Assembly (NCBI GenBank): GCA_028455995.1
Contig: JABELC010000013.1
Location: forward strand, 682,001-746,000
Length of the DNA stretch: 64,000 nt
Direction: 5' to 3'
From: Scleromitrula shiraiana
Lineage: Eukaryota; Ascomycota; Leotiomycetes; Helotiales; Sclerotiniaceae
Translations under genes and position numbers: made by a program
The notes under the pieces: generated by a model
Told to the model about the DNA's origin: nothing
Seen by the model: the letters and a program-made list of their open reading frames with translations, nothing else
The model's database searches: none
Shown here: positions 10,675 to 21,919 of the stretch, piece by piece
Layout: each line of letters starts with the position of its first letter
Position numbering within the stretch: the stretch's first letter is position 1

Positions 10675-12963
10675 ATGGATGGTCGAGAGCGGGATGTCTC
10701 CCAATCCTATCGAGCAGGTATAAAACGTCCTTGGGAAGACGATACAAAATTGCTGAAGCAACGTAATGGAAGTAGAAATGATTGGTATAACGGGAGGTTA
10801 CCACCAATTGAAGCGGGGCTACTTTCGCGGCGTTCCCTACCCGAAGAACAAGAAGCCGGAGCAACACAAAACAATTTGTATGCTCGGAATGGTATAGGTT
10901 CGGCTGCGAAAAAAACACGATATGAGGAGAATAACTACAATAGGGTCCCGAGAGTGGATCTAGATGCACGTAGCAGAATGTCATCGTCTCAAGCTCATTG
11001 TAAGTAATTTTCTTTTCCTTTCTGGAAACTGCCCAGCACGCCACATTTTTATCATTAACGACTAATTTTACACTTCAGATCCTAAACATAGTCGAAATGG
11101 GATAAATCCAAATGCTCCCACCTTTAGTCATGAGCCAAGGGCTAGTATTAATGGTCAGCTGGATTCTCCTCAAGATACAGCCAATCTCTGTCGACAATGC
11201 AGACAACCAACAACTCTTGATCAAGATGAAGATTCTTTGCCAGAATGTTGTGAGCATTGCCAAAATGACCCTGAACTGACCCTCGTTACGCAACGCTGTA
11301 TGCATGCGCTTACTGAGCTAGCGGAGACACTCCGTTCCGGTATAACCCCCGAGAAGCGTGGTATTAATCCAGTATGTCCTGCGCACTCATTTCATTCATA
11401 TTGATGTGTAATCCGTTAAATCGTATGCTTACAATCTATCAGGCCCACTCGCAGCTACGTCTTCTTCCTTCTGGGAATCCTCCTCCAATCATTGATTTTG
11501 GGTTGAAACAGACGCTCCACTGGATACTAGCCAAGATTAATAAGGTTAATCAACTCGCGGATAAGTTTGTGCAGCAAGTACCTCCGGGCGCCTTGAAAGC
11601 AGTCAATAAGGATATGCTCAATGCAATCAACGGAGTGACTCGAAATGGTTCATTTGACACCATGAAACGACGTATTGATGATGAGCTTCAAAGACCTCCA
11701 ATGGACGGTGTTAACACAGCCGATGCTAGAACACATCAACGGCGAAGACCGTTAGCATTGGCCATCTCAGGCAACGAAGACCTTCCGCCTATTAGCAATC
11801 ATTCTTCATATCATCATACGCTCTTATCTATAGATAGCACAAGTCAAAGGCTACCAACCTTAACTTCTCTCCCTGCCTCTAATCGACAGCTACTTTCTCC
11901 TCCGGGACGATCATTTCCTTCCCCGACATCAGTCAACGTTTCTCCTCCTTCAAGACCATCGTTCGGTGGCCCATCGGTTGGTCATCCTCAAATACCCAAC
12001 CTCCATGCACCCAACAATGTTCTCCCCCCTATTTCGGGCGCTCAATCTCCGGATGCAGCTTTGCAAGTTCATACAGCAGCTCTACAACATGAAGTTTCAA
12101 TACAGAAAATCGCGTTGTCATCGTTGCAAGGTGAACACGATAAACTCTTAGCCGCATTTTCAAGATCTCAAAGTCGAGCTAGCGCTCTTGAGAAGAAACA
12201 CGAAGTTTCTGACGGCGAGATTTTCAGCCTTACAGAAGAAAAATCAAGATTGCAGTCTCAAGTTCTAGAGTTAGAAGGCGATGTGGAGGAACTTGCAAAG
12301 AGTAGGGATTCATACCGCCAAGCAGCAGTACAAGAAGGTGCACAGTACGTTGAGATTGTTAAGATGGCTAGTCAATTAGAAGAGAAAACGGGAGAGGAGA
12401 GAAAGAATTGGAATAAACTAAAGCTTGAAATGGAGGTCAGGATTGCGGAGTTAAGTGCCGGGAATAATACCACACGCACGAAAGTACCAAATACAGAATC
12501 ATCTTTAACAACGCCGAAGGGAATAGAAAGCAGCATATCTTCAGAAAATGGAAAGATGGAACTCGAATCTTCGGGTGGCATACAATCTACGATGTCTCAT
12601 TTGCGGTCTGAAACAACAGATGATGATAAGGCGGAGAATCTACGAGAAGAGATCAAGCGCCTGCGGAAGCGTTGTGAGGAGGCAGAGGCCGCATTACGAG
12701 CTGTTCGGGATGAAAGTCGATCGATGGAGAATATTGTTGAAGCATTAAGTAAAGCTGGAAAGGGAATTCTACAAAGAGTTGAAGGTGTCTCGCTGGGACC
12801 ACCACCAATCGAGCCATCGCTACCACCGCCACCATCACCACCGCCACCACTTGGTGCATCATCACCTTCAGAGCAGATACCTTCAAAACCCGAATCCGAA
12901 TCCAGACCGCAACCAGAATTAGAAACAGAACGCGATTCTGTTTCTGAGATGGATCGAGTATAA
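10675..12963 (+). CDS. Unrecognised coiled-coil protein with a Cys-rich patch
   Basis: I do not recognise this family. The model is three exons: 10675-10999, 11079-11371 and 11443-12963, with introns GTAAGT...TTCAG and GTATGT...ATCAG. It closes in frame to 712 residues. Residues ~138-160 carry a possible zinc-binding cluster (CRQCRQ, then CCEHC). Residues ~210-290 are helical (PPIIDFGLKQTLHWILAKIN). A Ser/Pro-rich disordered segment follows. Two coiled-coil stretches (about 410-520 and 580-640) carry heptad-like Leu/Glu/Lys. The tail is proline-rich (LPPPPSPPPPLG) and ends acidic. The zinc patch and basic N-terminus would fit a nuclear or chromatin role, but this is speculation. An upstream non-coding exon is possible, and the true start could lie further 5'. 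Confidence 0.7.
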
Positions 12964-13821
12964 ACAATATAATATACAACAAGATGGATTCAGTGATAAT
13001 ACTACTTGACAATCGGATTTTTCTTCAATGTTTGCATTGTTCGAATAATTTACACGGTTGCATGCATATATGCAGCTTCATTGCAGGAGTAATGGCGATA
13101 ATGGATGGATTTGGATATTGGCATGGCGTTTTGAGGGGAAGGGAATGTGGAGCATTACTACCTTAGGTATACCGCATATGTTAAAGATTAAAAGTGTATT
13201 AAATACTTCAAAGCATTTGGAATGATGTTTAGAGATATCTACTCAATGTAAATATTTAAGCTGAGTTGAGTTGAGTTGTCAAATATCTACCTAGTCAATC
13301 TCTCCCGCAATGTGACAAAAAGGAGAGTTCTAGAAAGCTTTAGGAGAGAGGAGAAAACCTATAAATTATATGGAGTGTCCGTAACAATCTCAAAGCATTT
13401 AATTGGTCAATTCATAGCCGCCATATTCTATTCATCAAAATCGCAATATCCCTGCATCTTAAGCTACCCCATCCCGCGACAAATCTCCTACAAATCTGTA
13501 ACCATCCTCCCTCCTCCTGCAAATTATGAAGCCAAGGATTCGAAACACCATAGGTAGTCCCATGCATGTACATCTTTTCTTCTTTTCCTTTTCTTACTAA
13601 CGAGTGAACAAACTCTTGTAAACTTCTTTCTTTCTTTCTTTTTGTTGGTTGTGCTATCTATTCATCTCTGTTTGTCTGTTGATCGGATTTCTCGATTCGA
13701 GGAAAGAAAGAAAAGAAAAGGATACACAGCCGCCGGCCGAGCCCCATACCATACCATACCATACCATACCAGAACAAAAAATAAACATCCATCCATTACC
13801 CTCACCAGCCAAAACCTCAAA
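12964..13821. other. Intergenic region with pentanucleotide repeat
   Basis: Holds the 3' flank of the coiled-coil gene and the promoter and leader of the small membrane protein. Simple repeats: GAGTT units at 13262-13277, CTTT units near 13625-13642, and ACCAT units near 13746-13770, just 50 nt before the next ATG. No gene seen. Confidence 0.55.
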
Positions 13822-14034
13822 ATGGGACAAGCATTCTCGGGCCCCAACGCCTTCAAATGGCTCGGCTTCACACCAAAAGCGACGGCCGTCTTGCAGGCAA
13901 ATCCGTTCCTCTTTCTCGAGTTGATATTGGTGTTGATTGGACTTCTTGCGTTGGGGGGGATTGCGTGGGCGATCCATTATGAGACGAATAAACCGTATAA
14001 GAAGCCGAAGGTTAAGAAGGATGCGAAGAAGTAG
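13822..14034 (+). CDS. Small single-pass membrane protein, predicted N-myristoylated
   Basis: Seventy-residue single-exon frame with a strong start context (CCTCAAAATGGGA). The N-terminus MGQAFSG fits the N-myristoylation pattern (Gly2, Ser6). A 22-25-residue hydrophobic helix spans about residues 28-52 (FLFLELILVLIGLLALGGIA), and the tail is very basic (KPYKKPKVKKDAKK). This suggests a small protein anchored in an internal membrane with a lysine-rich soluble tail; a di-lysine ER-retrieval-like ending (DAKK) is present but is not the exact KKXX form. I do not recognise the family. The longer in-frame extension upstream lacks an ATG, so 13822 is the start. Confidence 0.65.
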   Translation: MGQAFSGPNAFKWLGFTPKATAVLQANPFLFLELILVLIGLLALGGIAWAIHYETNKPYKKPKVKKDAKK

Positions 14035-14695
14035 ACGGGTTGGTTTGGGCTGGGTGGTGTGGAGGGAGGAGAAGGGATGGGAACAGCAAAGGGATGTGAA
14101 ATGATGCGGTTTGGTTCGGATCGAGGTTGTGGATGGATTGGTATGGCTATGGCTATGGATATGGATATGGGTATAAAGGTTGGATTGGTGAATTGGATGG
14201 GATGGGATGAGATGGGACGAGATATCCTGAATGAATTGATAACCGTGCTGGGCACAAACGGAGGATTTACAATGGGTGGATGGATATATGGACGAGTGAA
14301 TGGGTGCATAATCCGGCGGAGGAAATATGGGTTTTGGGGGTGAATGAATAGCATGGATGCATCTGATAATATATCGTCTTATTTGTTTTTGGCTTATATA
14401 TCGTATTCATTTCGTCTATCCTATTTTACTGTATTCTGTTCTACCAATTTTGATGTTTCATAAAACAAATTGTACAACTTTTAAATGTTAAGTCTACAAT
14501 GTCAAATGTAAATGCGAAATAGATTTTGTTAGTTCAAGGCCAAGTCAAGATACTGATGTTCAAGCTGCATGTGTATAGAATCAACATGATCCGAATGTAA
14601 TCTTTTGATATCATATAATTATTCTGCAATTATATTCGATACAACAAAAGGAGAGGAGACAAGACAAAACGCTGAATCAAATGACTACCCTATCG
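14035..14695. other. Convergent intergenic region
   Basis: Lies between convergent genes, so it holds two 3' flanks. It contains GGATGG/TATGGA imperfect repeats at about 14130-14210. No gene is supported; the open frames on both strands here are by-products of the repeats. Confidence 0.5.
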
Positions 14696-15625
14696 CTAGT
14701 TTCTCCATCCATCTAGCCATTCCTCTCTCGCTACCAATACATCAAAACCATTAGCAGATCTACCCCTCCAAACCACCCCGTCCCTCCCCAACTTCGACGC
14801 CTCCTCCCACGGTGTCTCTCCTCTCAACCACTTACCCCCCTCAATCACATCATCCAAATCCCTCTTCATTCTCCTCAAATACGCCCTATACGCCTGTAGA
14901 TCTCTCTCCACCGCCTCTCTCTTCTGCTTCTCCAATTCCGTGTCTAAATACACATACTCATACATATCCTCCTCTTCATCTTTGGCTTTCGTCTTCGAGG
15001 GTTGCCAGTTAAGTCTATATAATTCTTTACAAACTGCTTTCCGAAAACCGAGTATTTCGTCAGTATTCTGCATCGAGGCGAGGAGGGGATGATGGTTGTT
15101 ATAGAGGAAATCTTGGAGATCGGCGTGATCGAGATGGATAGGTAAAGGGGGCGTGGACGTTACGGGATGGGAGTTGTTTGGTCGGAAGAAAAGGCCAAGG
15201 TGCAAAGTTTTGTCGTCGTCGAAGGAATAGAATGGTGGGGGGTCGGTGTAGATTTGTCTGGGGGGCGCGGAAGCTCGGAGTTCATTGTTGTGCATGTGGC
15301 GGCTGTAGTGTGGGTGGCGTGCAGTGTAATGGAGATATTCAGAAAGTGAGTAGTGATGCATGTAATTAGAAAAACGTTCGTCAGTTGCTCGTTCGGTGCG
15401 AGAACGATACGGTGATGTCGTTGGAGCAATGGCCGATTCACGATGGCGACTGAGTTCAGGAGGTGGTGTATTTACTGCGTTGGCTCGTCCACGACGTCTA
15501 ATGAGTTCAGGCGGTAGAACATTGACCATTGTATCGCCTTGACATATCCTCTCTAACACATATGTACCAAGACGTCGAGGATCGTTTGATTGTAAAAATG
15601 AGGGTGGTCGCTGGCGGTTTGCCAT
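14696..15625 (-). CDS. Unrecognised acidic/basic soluble protein
   Basis: Single-exon frame of 309 residues. The start is the ATG at 15625 (context GTCAAAATGGCA); the frame stays open a little further upstream but without an ATG. The N-terminal half is Arg/Pro/Ser-rich and probably disordered. The C-terminal half is better ordered: GFRKAVCKELYRLNWQPSK, an acidic patch EEEDMYEYVYLDTELEKQKR, a helical region AYRAYLRRMKRDLDDVIEG, and a Trp-rich end (EGGKWLRGETPWEEAS, REEWLDGWRN). I recognise no domain. The ordered C-terminal half and the lack of stops over 0.9 kb support a real gene. Confidence 0.6.
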   Translation of the reverse strand: MANRQRPPSFLQSNDPRRLGTYVLERICQGDTMVNVLPPELIRRRGRANAVNTPPPELSRHRESAIAPTTSPYRSRTERATDERFSNYMHHYSLSEYLHYTARHPHYSRHMHNNELRASAPPRQIYTDPPPFYSFDDDKTLHLGLFFRPNNSHPVTSTPPLPIHLDHADLQDFLYNNHHPLLASMQNTDEILGFRKAVCKELYRLNWQPSKTKAKDEEEDMYEYVYLDTELEKQKREAVERDLQAYRAYLRRMKRDLDDVIEGGKWLRGETPWEEASKLGRDGVVWRGRSANGFDVLVAREEWLDGWRN

Positions 15626-16314
15626 TTTGACGGAAACCTGGTAAAAGCTGATTGATGTTGGTGACTTTGAAATACCCAACTATTGGAAGATATGTCGCAG
15701 GTTCTCAGAGCTTTCTCCGTTTTCGTGGGTAGGCCCACGGCGGCGCTGTTGGGCGTGCTGTCTCCCCAAGGCGTAACCGATTTTAATCAAATCTAGCCCG
15801 GAGTCTTGCTCGTGAAGATGACGTGGATGTTCACAAGGCGGGCCTGCGCAGCGCACTAATCGGTATACGACTATGCAATGGTCGATGAAACGCAAACAAC
15901 AATATCCGATCGCATACCACAAAAAGGTATAGATATAATAGGTCCAGGAATAATACATCTTTTTGAAGAAAGCAAATTGTTTGGGGATCTCTCGCGATCT
16001 TCACAGCAGCTGAGAATATATAGGTCTGGATGTCTTTGGGAAAGAGCACAGTAGGGTTATTGGATTGTCAGAACTAGAAACTATTCTTTCCTCTTCGAAA
16101 AAACGGGGTTGCTCCTGTCGCAGTGAAGAAGGTTTGGAGACGAATATCAAAACTTATATTATTTAGCACTAACTAGGTAGTCACGAAGAAAGAAAGGATA
16201 TTAGGAGATTTGAATGCGCTCCAAGGTCGGTATAATTAATCTTATATTTCTTCGTCCGAATAATTACGTCCTGCCATAAATGTAAAAATATTCTGTCCGC
16301 ATTACCATTACCAC
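15626..16314. other. Intergenic region
   Basis: Promoter and leader side of the gene on 14696-15625 and the 3' flank of the DUF1295 gene. A 92-residue open frame on the minus strand (15680-15958) ends directly upstream of the downstream gene; it has a hydrophobic start but no family features and is more likely untranslated leader. Confidence 0.45.
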
Positions 16315-17539
16315 TTATTTACTTGAGGAAGCTTTTCTCTTGTCCACTTTATTACCCGAAGGGGCCTTCTTCTCACTGCCAATCTTCCCCGAACTACCAG
16401 AGAAAAGGTTAGGCAAAAATTTCCCAACTCGAGCTTGATACTCCTTATAATCTGTGTACTTCTTGGCTGAAATGGATTCAGTGAACCAAGTCGAAGATTG
16501 GAAAAGTATCAAGTAAGACATTGCGCCAACAAATGTCCAGTTGAAAACCACCTCACTAGTCCAGCAACCCCACATATATAGCACAACCCATATGGCTTGT
16601 TCTGCGGCGAAATTTGGATGTCTGCTAAGGGACCAAAGTCCAGAGGTTACAAATCCGCGATCAAGAGACTCTTGGTCATATCCTCCTTGTACTTTCGCGG
16701 TCTTTAAGTATGCTTGCTTGGCGTTTTGGTAATCTATTTCTTGAGTATTAGCAAGGTTATCGATGTGGCCAATGACAGAAATCACATACTCCATTGCTGT
16801 CCATCTGCAAAGTATTCAAGCACCACAAGACAGATAAGACCTCGAGAGAACACTACATCTGCTACTGAGTAGGGGACTCCATAACGCGAAGCTAATAGCA
16901 TAACATATGTCGGGGTCGCGACCAGGAAGAGCAAAACGCTTTGTGCTAGCGAAATGAATGTGATATTGAACACGAAGAATAGTGACGGAGGAATCTTTTC
17001 TCGAAGTATCTCCCTATATTGTTGTTAATTAATTTGTAAGAGATACAAGTTGGAATTTGACATACCAACGATAATCCTCTGATCCAATACTATATCCTCC
17101 TTTCCTCCAGTAATTGTAAGTCAAACGCAACTATGATTTGTTAGCCAAGATCGAATGAAACCAAATGTTGAGCACATACACTCCATAGCGTGCTGAAAGC
17201 AAGTAGATTGTCTAAACGTTGGGTTGGCAGACCAGAAAGGTGTGCATATGCCACGAAATGGGCATTATATATAGTAGGTAAAATACTCCAGCATCTGTCC
17301 ACTTGAGAATAATTTTTATTGATCTCCGACACCAGTAAAAAGACAGGTGCCAAAAACAATGAGAATGCAAAGGCAGATATGAGAGGGTTCGTAGCCAAGT
17401 AGAGATTCTGAAGTTGGATGAGGTTGGAATATGATTGAAGTATCTGTTGAGGTAGATCATATAATTGTGGTAGGTATGGCAAAACTGTCTTTGTGATATT
17501 AGAGCAATCCTCAATTGCGTTAATGACTGGTAAAGCCAT
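16315..17539 (-). CDS. DUF1295 / steroid 5-alpha-reductase-like membrane protein
   Basis: Polytopic membrane protein of 357 residues built from four exons: 17180-17539, 17066-17130, 16790-17013 and 16315-16739, with 49-, 52- and 50-nt introns (GTATGT...CATAG; GTATGT...TATAG; GTATGT...CTCAAG). The start is the ATG at 17539. Several hydrophobic segments run through residues ~50-300. The family signature SLSRHPNFAAEQAIW lies near residue 255, where the steroid-reductase/ICMT-like fold binds NADPH. Family members are reductases or methyltransferase-like enzymes of the ER membrane; the substrate here is unknown. The C-terminal ~35 residues are Lys/Ser-rich and cytosolic, ending KASSSK. Diverges from topoisomerase III. 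Confidence 0.85.
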
Positions 17540-18111
17540 ATTGAAGTTGATATATCTGACTTGACTTGATGGCAGAGTCGTAATATCTTCAAAAATTACA
17601 CAAATCAATGAAGAGTGTAATAATTATGAAAAAAAAAAAATTATATTGATTGATTGAGTGAGGTTCTCAAGAAGTGAAGCTTAGAGCTTCCAGGTTCGAA
17701 TAGAGATGACATCGACTTTTATGGTTATTACTAAGCTAGTAGATAATCTACAGGGATTAGCTTCGATTCATATTGGGCTGCGCTGGGACGATGATATGCA
17801 TAAAATGAATAATTTCATATTTCCTTTTTTGGGAAGGCAAACGAATTATGAACAAAAATAATTGAATATAAAATCCACACAACTTATTTACGAAATGTCT
17901 TCAGATTAAATTGATACCATCGCAAGTTGCGAACGCGTCATAAAATCTACCAAAGGCAGAGCTCAGGGTAATAGTTTGTGTTGATCTGAAAACCTTCTAT
18001 CAGTTCTCCATGGTTTAAATTAAATCTCTCTACTTGAAGTCACCTAAGAATATCGTTCTTTGTTCTTTGCGGAATAATGATGGATGACATCTAATATCAA
18101 TTTCTATCAGA
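17540..18111. promoter_or_regulatory. Bidirectional promoter, DUF1295 gene and TOP3
   Basis: The 572-nt gap between divergent start codons contains both promoters and an A(11) run near 17628-17638. A five-codon upstream frame (ATG ATG ... TAA, 18077-18094) precedes the TOP3 start. The stretch CTAAT...TATCAG ending at 18110 looks like an intron 3' end directly before that start, so the mini-frame may be spliced out of the leader. Confidence 0.45.
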
Positions 18112-20453
18112 ATGCCTGGAAAGATTCTCTGCGTTGCAGAAAAGAATTCCATTGCGAAAGCTGTAGCTAATCATCTCGCTGGAGGTAGTGCTGTAGTTGT
18201 AAGTCAAATAAAAAATTAGGCATATATCAAGTGCTGGATGAAATAAACATGGACTGATATTATCCGATACAGTCAAATACCCGCAATCAGTATATCAAAA
18301 ATTACTCATTCACATTTGATTACGGTCCACCATGGGGAAACTGCAATACAGTAATGACCAGCGTCTCAGGTCATCTAACAACCCTCGAAATTGGCGCGAG
18401 CCATCGTGACTGGGCATTTCCTCCACCAGAAAAGCTGTTCTTTGATGCACCAGTTACTCTAACCATTGAAGATGTTCTTATTCCTTTTTCAATAATTTTA
18501 ATATAATGCTGACAGCATTTAGGGAAAGAAGAGTATCGCTGATAATATTAAATCTCAAGCAAGAGGTGCTAGAGCTTTGTTCATCTGGACTGATTGTGAT
18601 CGAGAGGGAGAGCATATTGGAGGCGAAGTAAAAGCGGAAGCACTGAAAAGTAATCCAAACCTTGAGATTAAACGAGCAAGATTTAGCAATATTGAACGAG
18701 CGTATGTGTCTCATGAATTATATGGTCATCAAACTAATACCTCAAATAGACATGTTATTCGAGCAGCCAAAAGTCCTATAAATCTTGATCAACGTCAGGT
18801 TGATGCAGTAGCTGCACGTATAGAGCTTGATTTAAGAATTGGATATGCGTTTACCAGATTTCAGACCACTAATCTTCGAAACTTAGGAGGCCCCTTGGCA
18901 AATGCTATGATAAGTTACGGTGAATAATCATCCGTACCGTTTAACAGGTTCTCAACAGCTAATGGTATCTGCAGGTTCATGCCAGTTTCCAACTCTTGGG
19001 TTTGTTGTTGATCGTTATTTTAAGGTAAAAAATTTCGTTCCAGAACCTTTCTGGAGCATCAAAGTCACCCATAGTCGAGAAAATATCGATGTTATATTTA
19101 ATTGGAAAAGAGTTCATTTGTTTGATCGCGCTGTTGTCATTGTTCTATTCGAACGATGCCTCGCTGCAAAGATGGCAAAAGTTACTAAAGTGCTGGAGAA
19201 ACCAACCAAAAAATGGAAGCCTCTTCCATTAACAACCGTGGAGCTACAAAAAATGGCGACTCGTTTCCTCCGAATGAACAGTTCACAAGCTATGACTGTG
19301 GCCGAAGGTCTTTACAATAAAGGGTTTATCAGTTACCCAAGAACAGAAACTGATCGTTTCGATAAAGGCATGAATTTAAGGGCTTTGGTAGAAAAACAAG
19401 TACAGGATAATCGATGGGGAGGGTTTGCTCAGAATCTAGTAAATGGCGGTTTTCAATGGCCTCGAGAAGGACAAAACGACGATAAAGCTCATCCTCCAAT
19501 CCACCCAGTAACATACTGCGCCCCGAATGCATTAAATGCGGAAGAAGGACGAGTCTACGAATTCGTCGTACGTCGATTCCTAGCCTGCTGCTCCGAAGAT
19601 GCTAAAGGACAAGCAACGGACGTAGAGATCGAATACGGAGAGGAAAAATTTCACACCCACGGACTTGTAGTCCTCGCACGAAACTACCTAGACGTCTACC
19701 CATACGAGAACTGGAATAGCAGTGCACCACTACCACAATTCACACTCGGAGAAAGATTCGAACCCACCGAAGCCATGATAACAGATGGAAAAACAACAGC
19801 TCCCGGATACCTTACCGAGCCAGATCTCCTCGCTCTCATGGACGCAAATGGTATTGGTACGGATGCAACAATGGCGGAACATATTGCTAAGATAAAGGAA
19901 CGCGAATATGTATTTACGCGTCCCAGGGCCGGTGGTGGCGGAACCAACAATAACGATAATGCAGCACCAGCAGCACGAGGACGCGGCGGTCGCGGCGGAA
20001 GGGGAGCTAGAGGTGGAAGAGGAGGGAGAGGGGGTGCTGTAGCGGGAGGAGGAGGAACTAACGGAATAGAAGAATTTATACCCACCACACTTGGCGTCGC
20101 ACTCGTCGAAGGCTACAATAACATGGATTTTGATACGAGTCTCAGCAAGCCTTTTTTACGAAAGGAGATGGAATTGAAAATGAAGGCTATTTGTGATGGT
20201 GGACAATCGCGTCGGTCGGTGGTGAATGAGAGTTTAAATCAATACTATAAGGTTTTTCTCGATTGTAAACAACAGTTGGAGGTTCTGAAGGCGGTATGTT
20301 GTTTTTGTTTTGTTTTGTGGTTGATTTTATTGTTTCTATTCCCATTCGCATTCCTTTTCCTATTCCCATGTGTGTTTAACCTCGCTCTAACAATCCATCC
20401 TCGTGCTCTAGGCTTGCAGAAAATATGTACTTAACGGAGGAGCAGGGCGTTAA
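18112..20453 (+). CDS. TOP3: DNA topoisomerase III
   Basis: Type IA topoisomerase that relaxes and decatenates DNA, acting with RecQ helicase and Rmi1 on recombination intermediates. Six exons: 18112-18198, 18273-18473, 18523-18701, 18750-18919, 18975-20293, 20412-20453; 665 residues. TOPRIM motif: VAEKNSIAKAVA at the N-terminus and TDCDREGEH near residue 116. Catalytic tyrosine in GFISYPRTETDR, about residue 333. HPPIHPVTY and GIGTDATMAEHIAKIKERE follow as expected. A Gly/Arg-rich RGG stretch (about residues 530-575) is inserted between REYVF and the conserved EEFIPTTLGVALVEGY. The protein ends soon after YYKVFLDCKQQLE, without C-terminal zinc fingers, like yeast Top3. Intron 2 needs the poor donor GTTCTT at 18474; all other introns have standard signals. 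Confidence 0.93.
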
Positions 20454-20778
20454 AGATTCGATCGATACATACATACACACATGTACACTTGATGTCCATT
20501 TGCTATTTTGCTTATACGGTCCCGGCACGGTTTGGTTTGAGAATCATAAACATCGCATGATCATTCACATTACACTAGTATCAAATATAACCAACCCATC
20601 GCGTCGGTCCACTCTCCCCTCTCCACTCCCCACTTCTCCCCCATCTTTAGATATCGTATCGTATCGTATCGTATCTTATCGTATCAGTATCAGCATCGGT
20701 ATCAGGTCGCTCTGTAGACTGTGACCGTACGATTAAGCACCGATCGATATTGATCGAGCATTCGATCGCATGAATTCA

Positions 20779-20809
<31 letters not shown>

Positions 20810-21877
20810 TACCTACAGCAAATCCGAAGATCGAGATCGTCAGGCTCGAATATCGATTATTCGGAATATCCACGAAGAAATGGATGGGGTATAGTAGAAA
20901 GTGAATCTGAATCTGAGTGCATTGATTGCCCAATCGTGAATTCAGCCATCTTACTGTAGAGAAAGAATGATTCTCCGATTTTCGGCGGGGAGGAGGTTGA
21001 TATTCGCTGATTACTCACCACACTCTATCGCTCGGATGCATGCATTTATTATACGGTAACGGCTTTCCAAAGATTCCTAAGCTTTTCTTCCTTACCTCAT
21101 CCCATCGAATTTTATCTCATTAATCTCATCTCACTTAAAGAATTTTCACAATACATATATATATATCTAGGTAGATAATATTACGATCGAGTGATTTCGC
21201 ACAACATTATTTATGTTTCCATCATTTTCTACCACTTTTTTCTAGATCATGTATGGATGTGGGTTTTTGGGAAAGTGCTCGGGATTCGTTATCAGTGAGT
21301 GATAATGAATGGATGATAATGCAGGATTTGAGAACGTGGGGGAGGGGATCGATATCCTTGGAGGGAGGGGGGATTTTTAGTTCAGTTAGGTAGCTATCTA
21401 TGAAACGAAACGGGAAGAGGAAGAGAAAGAGGAAGAGAAATGGAAATGGAAAGGGAAAGTGGGGAGTTGGCTCTAGGTTGGGTCTACCTAAATAATAAGT
21501 TGTATGTGAAAATGTCGGCGGCCGCGTTTTTTTGTTTGGTTTGGGAATTGTTGGTTAGGTATGTGCTTACGTATGTTATGACAGTTATGTATGTGTATGT
21601 ACTTGTATCATGCCTAACTGTGGTTAGCGTAATGGTCTGGTGATAACCTCAAATGAATAGTGTACGGCGTACAGATGGAATAGGATGGGAACCCAATTAG
21701 ATGACGTTTTTATACCATATGTACATATAATATCATTTCTTTGGGTTAGGGTTTGGGGAGGTCAATGTTACGAGTACGGTTGATGGCTTAGTAAGTCTAT
21801 AATATAAATATGTAAATATAAATACCGGCCCGAGGATAGATGATAGATGAAAAAGAATAGAGGATAGAGGATGAATG

Positions 21878-21919
<42 letters not shown>

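Noticed and set aside
15680..15958. 92-residue minus-strand frame with a hydrophobic start
   Set aside because: Sits in the leader of the 14696-15625 gene, with unusual composition and no domain.
17693..17701. GGTTCGAAT, like a tRNA B box
   Set aside because: No A box, anticodon arm or acceptor pairing upstream; the flanks do not fold as a cloverleaf.
19696..20088. Proline-rich antisense frame opposite TOP3
   Set aside because: It is the complement of the Gly/Arg-rich insert; proline runs arise from the RGG codons.
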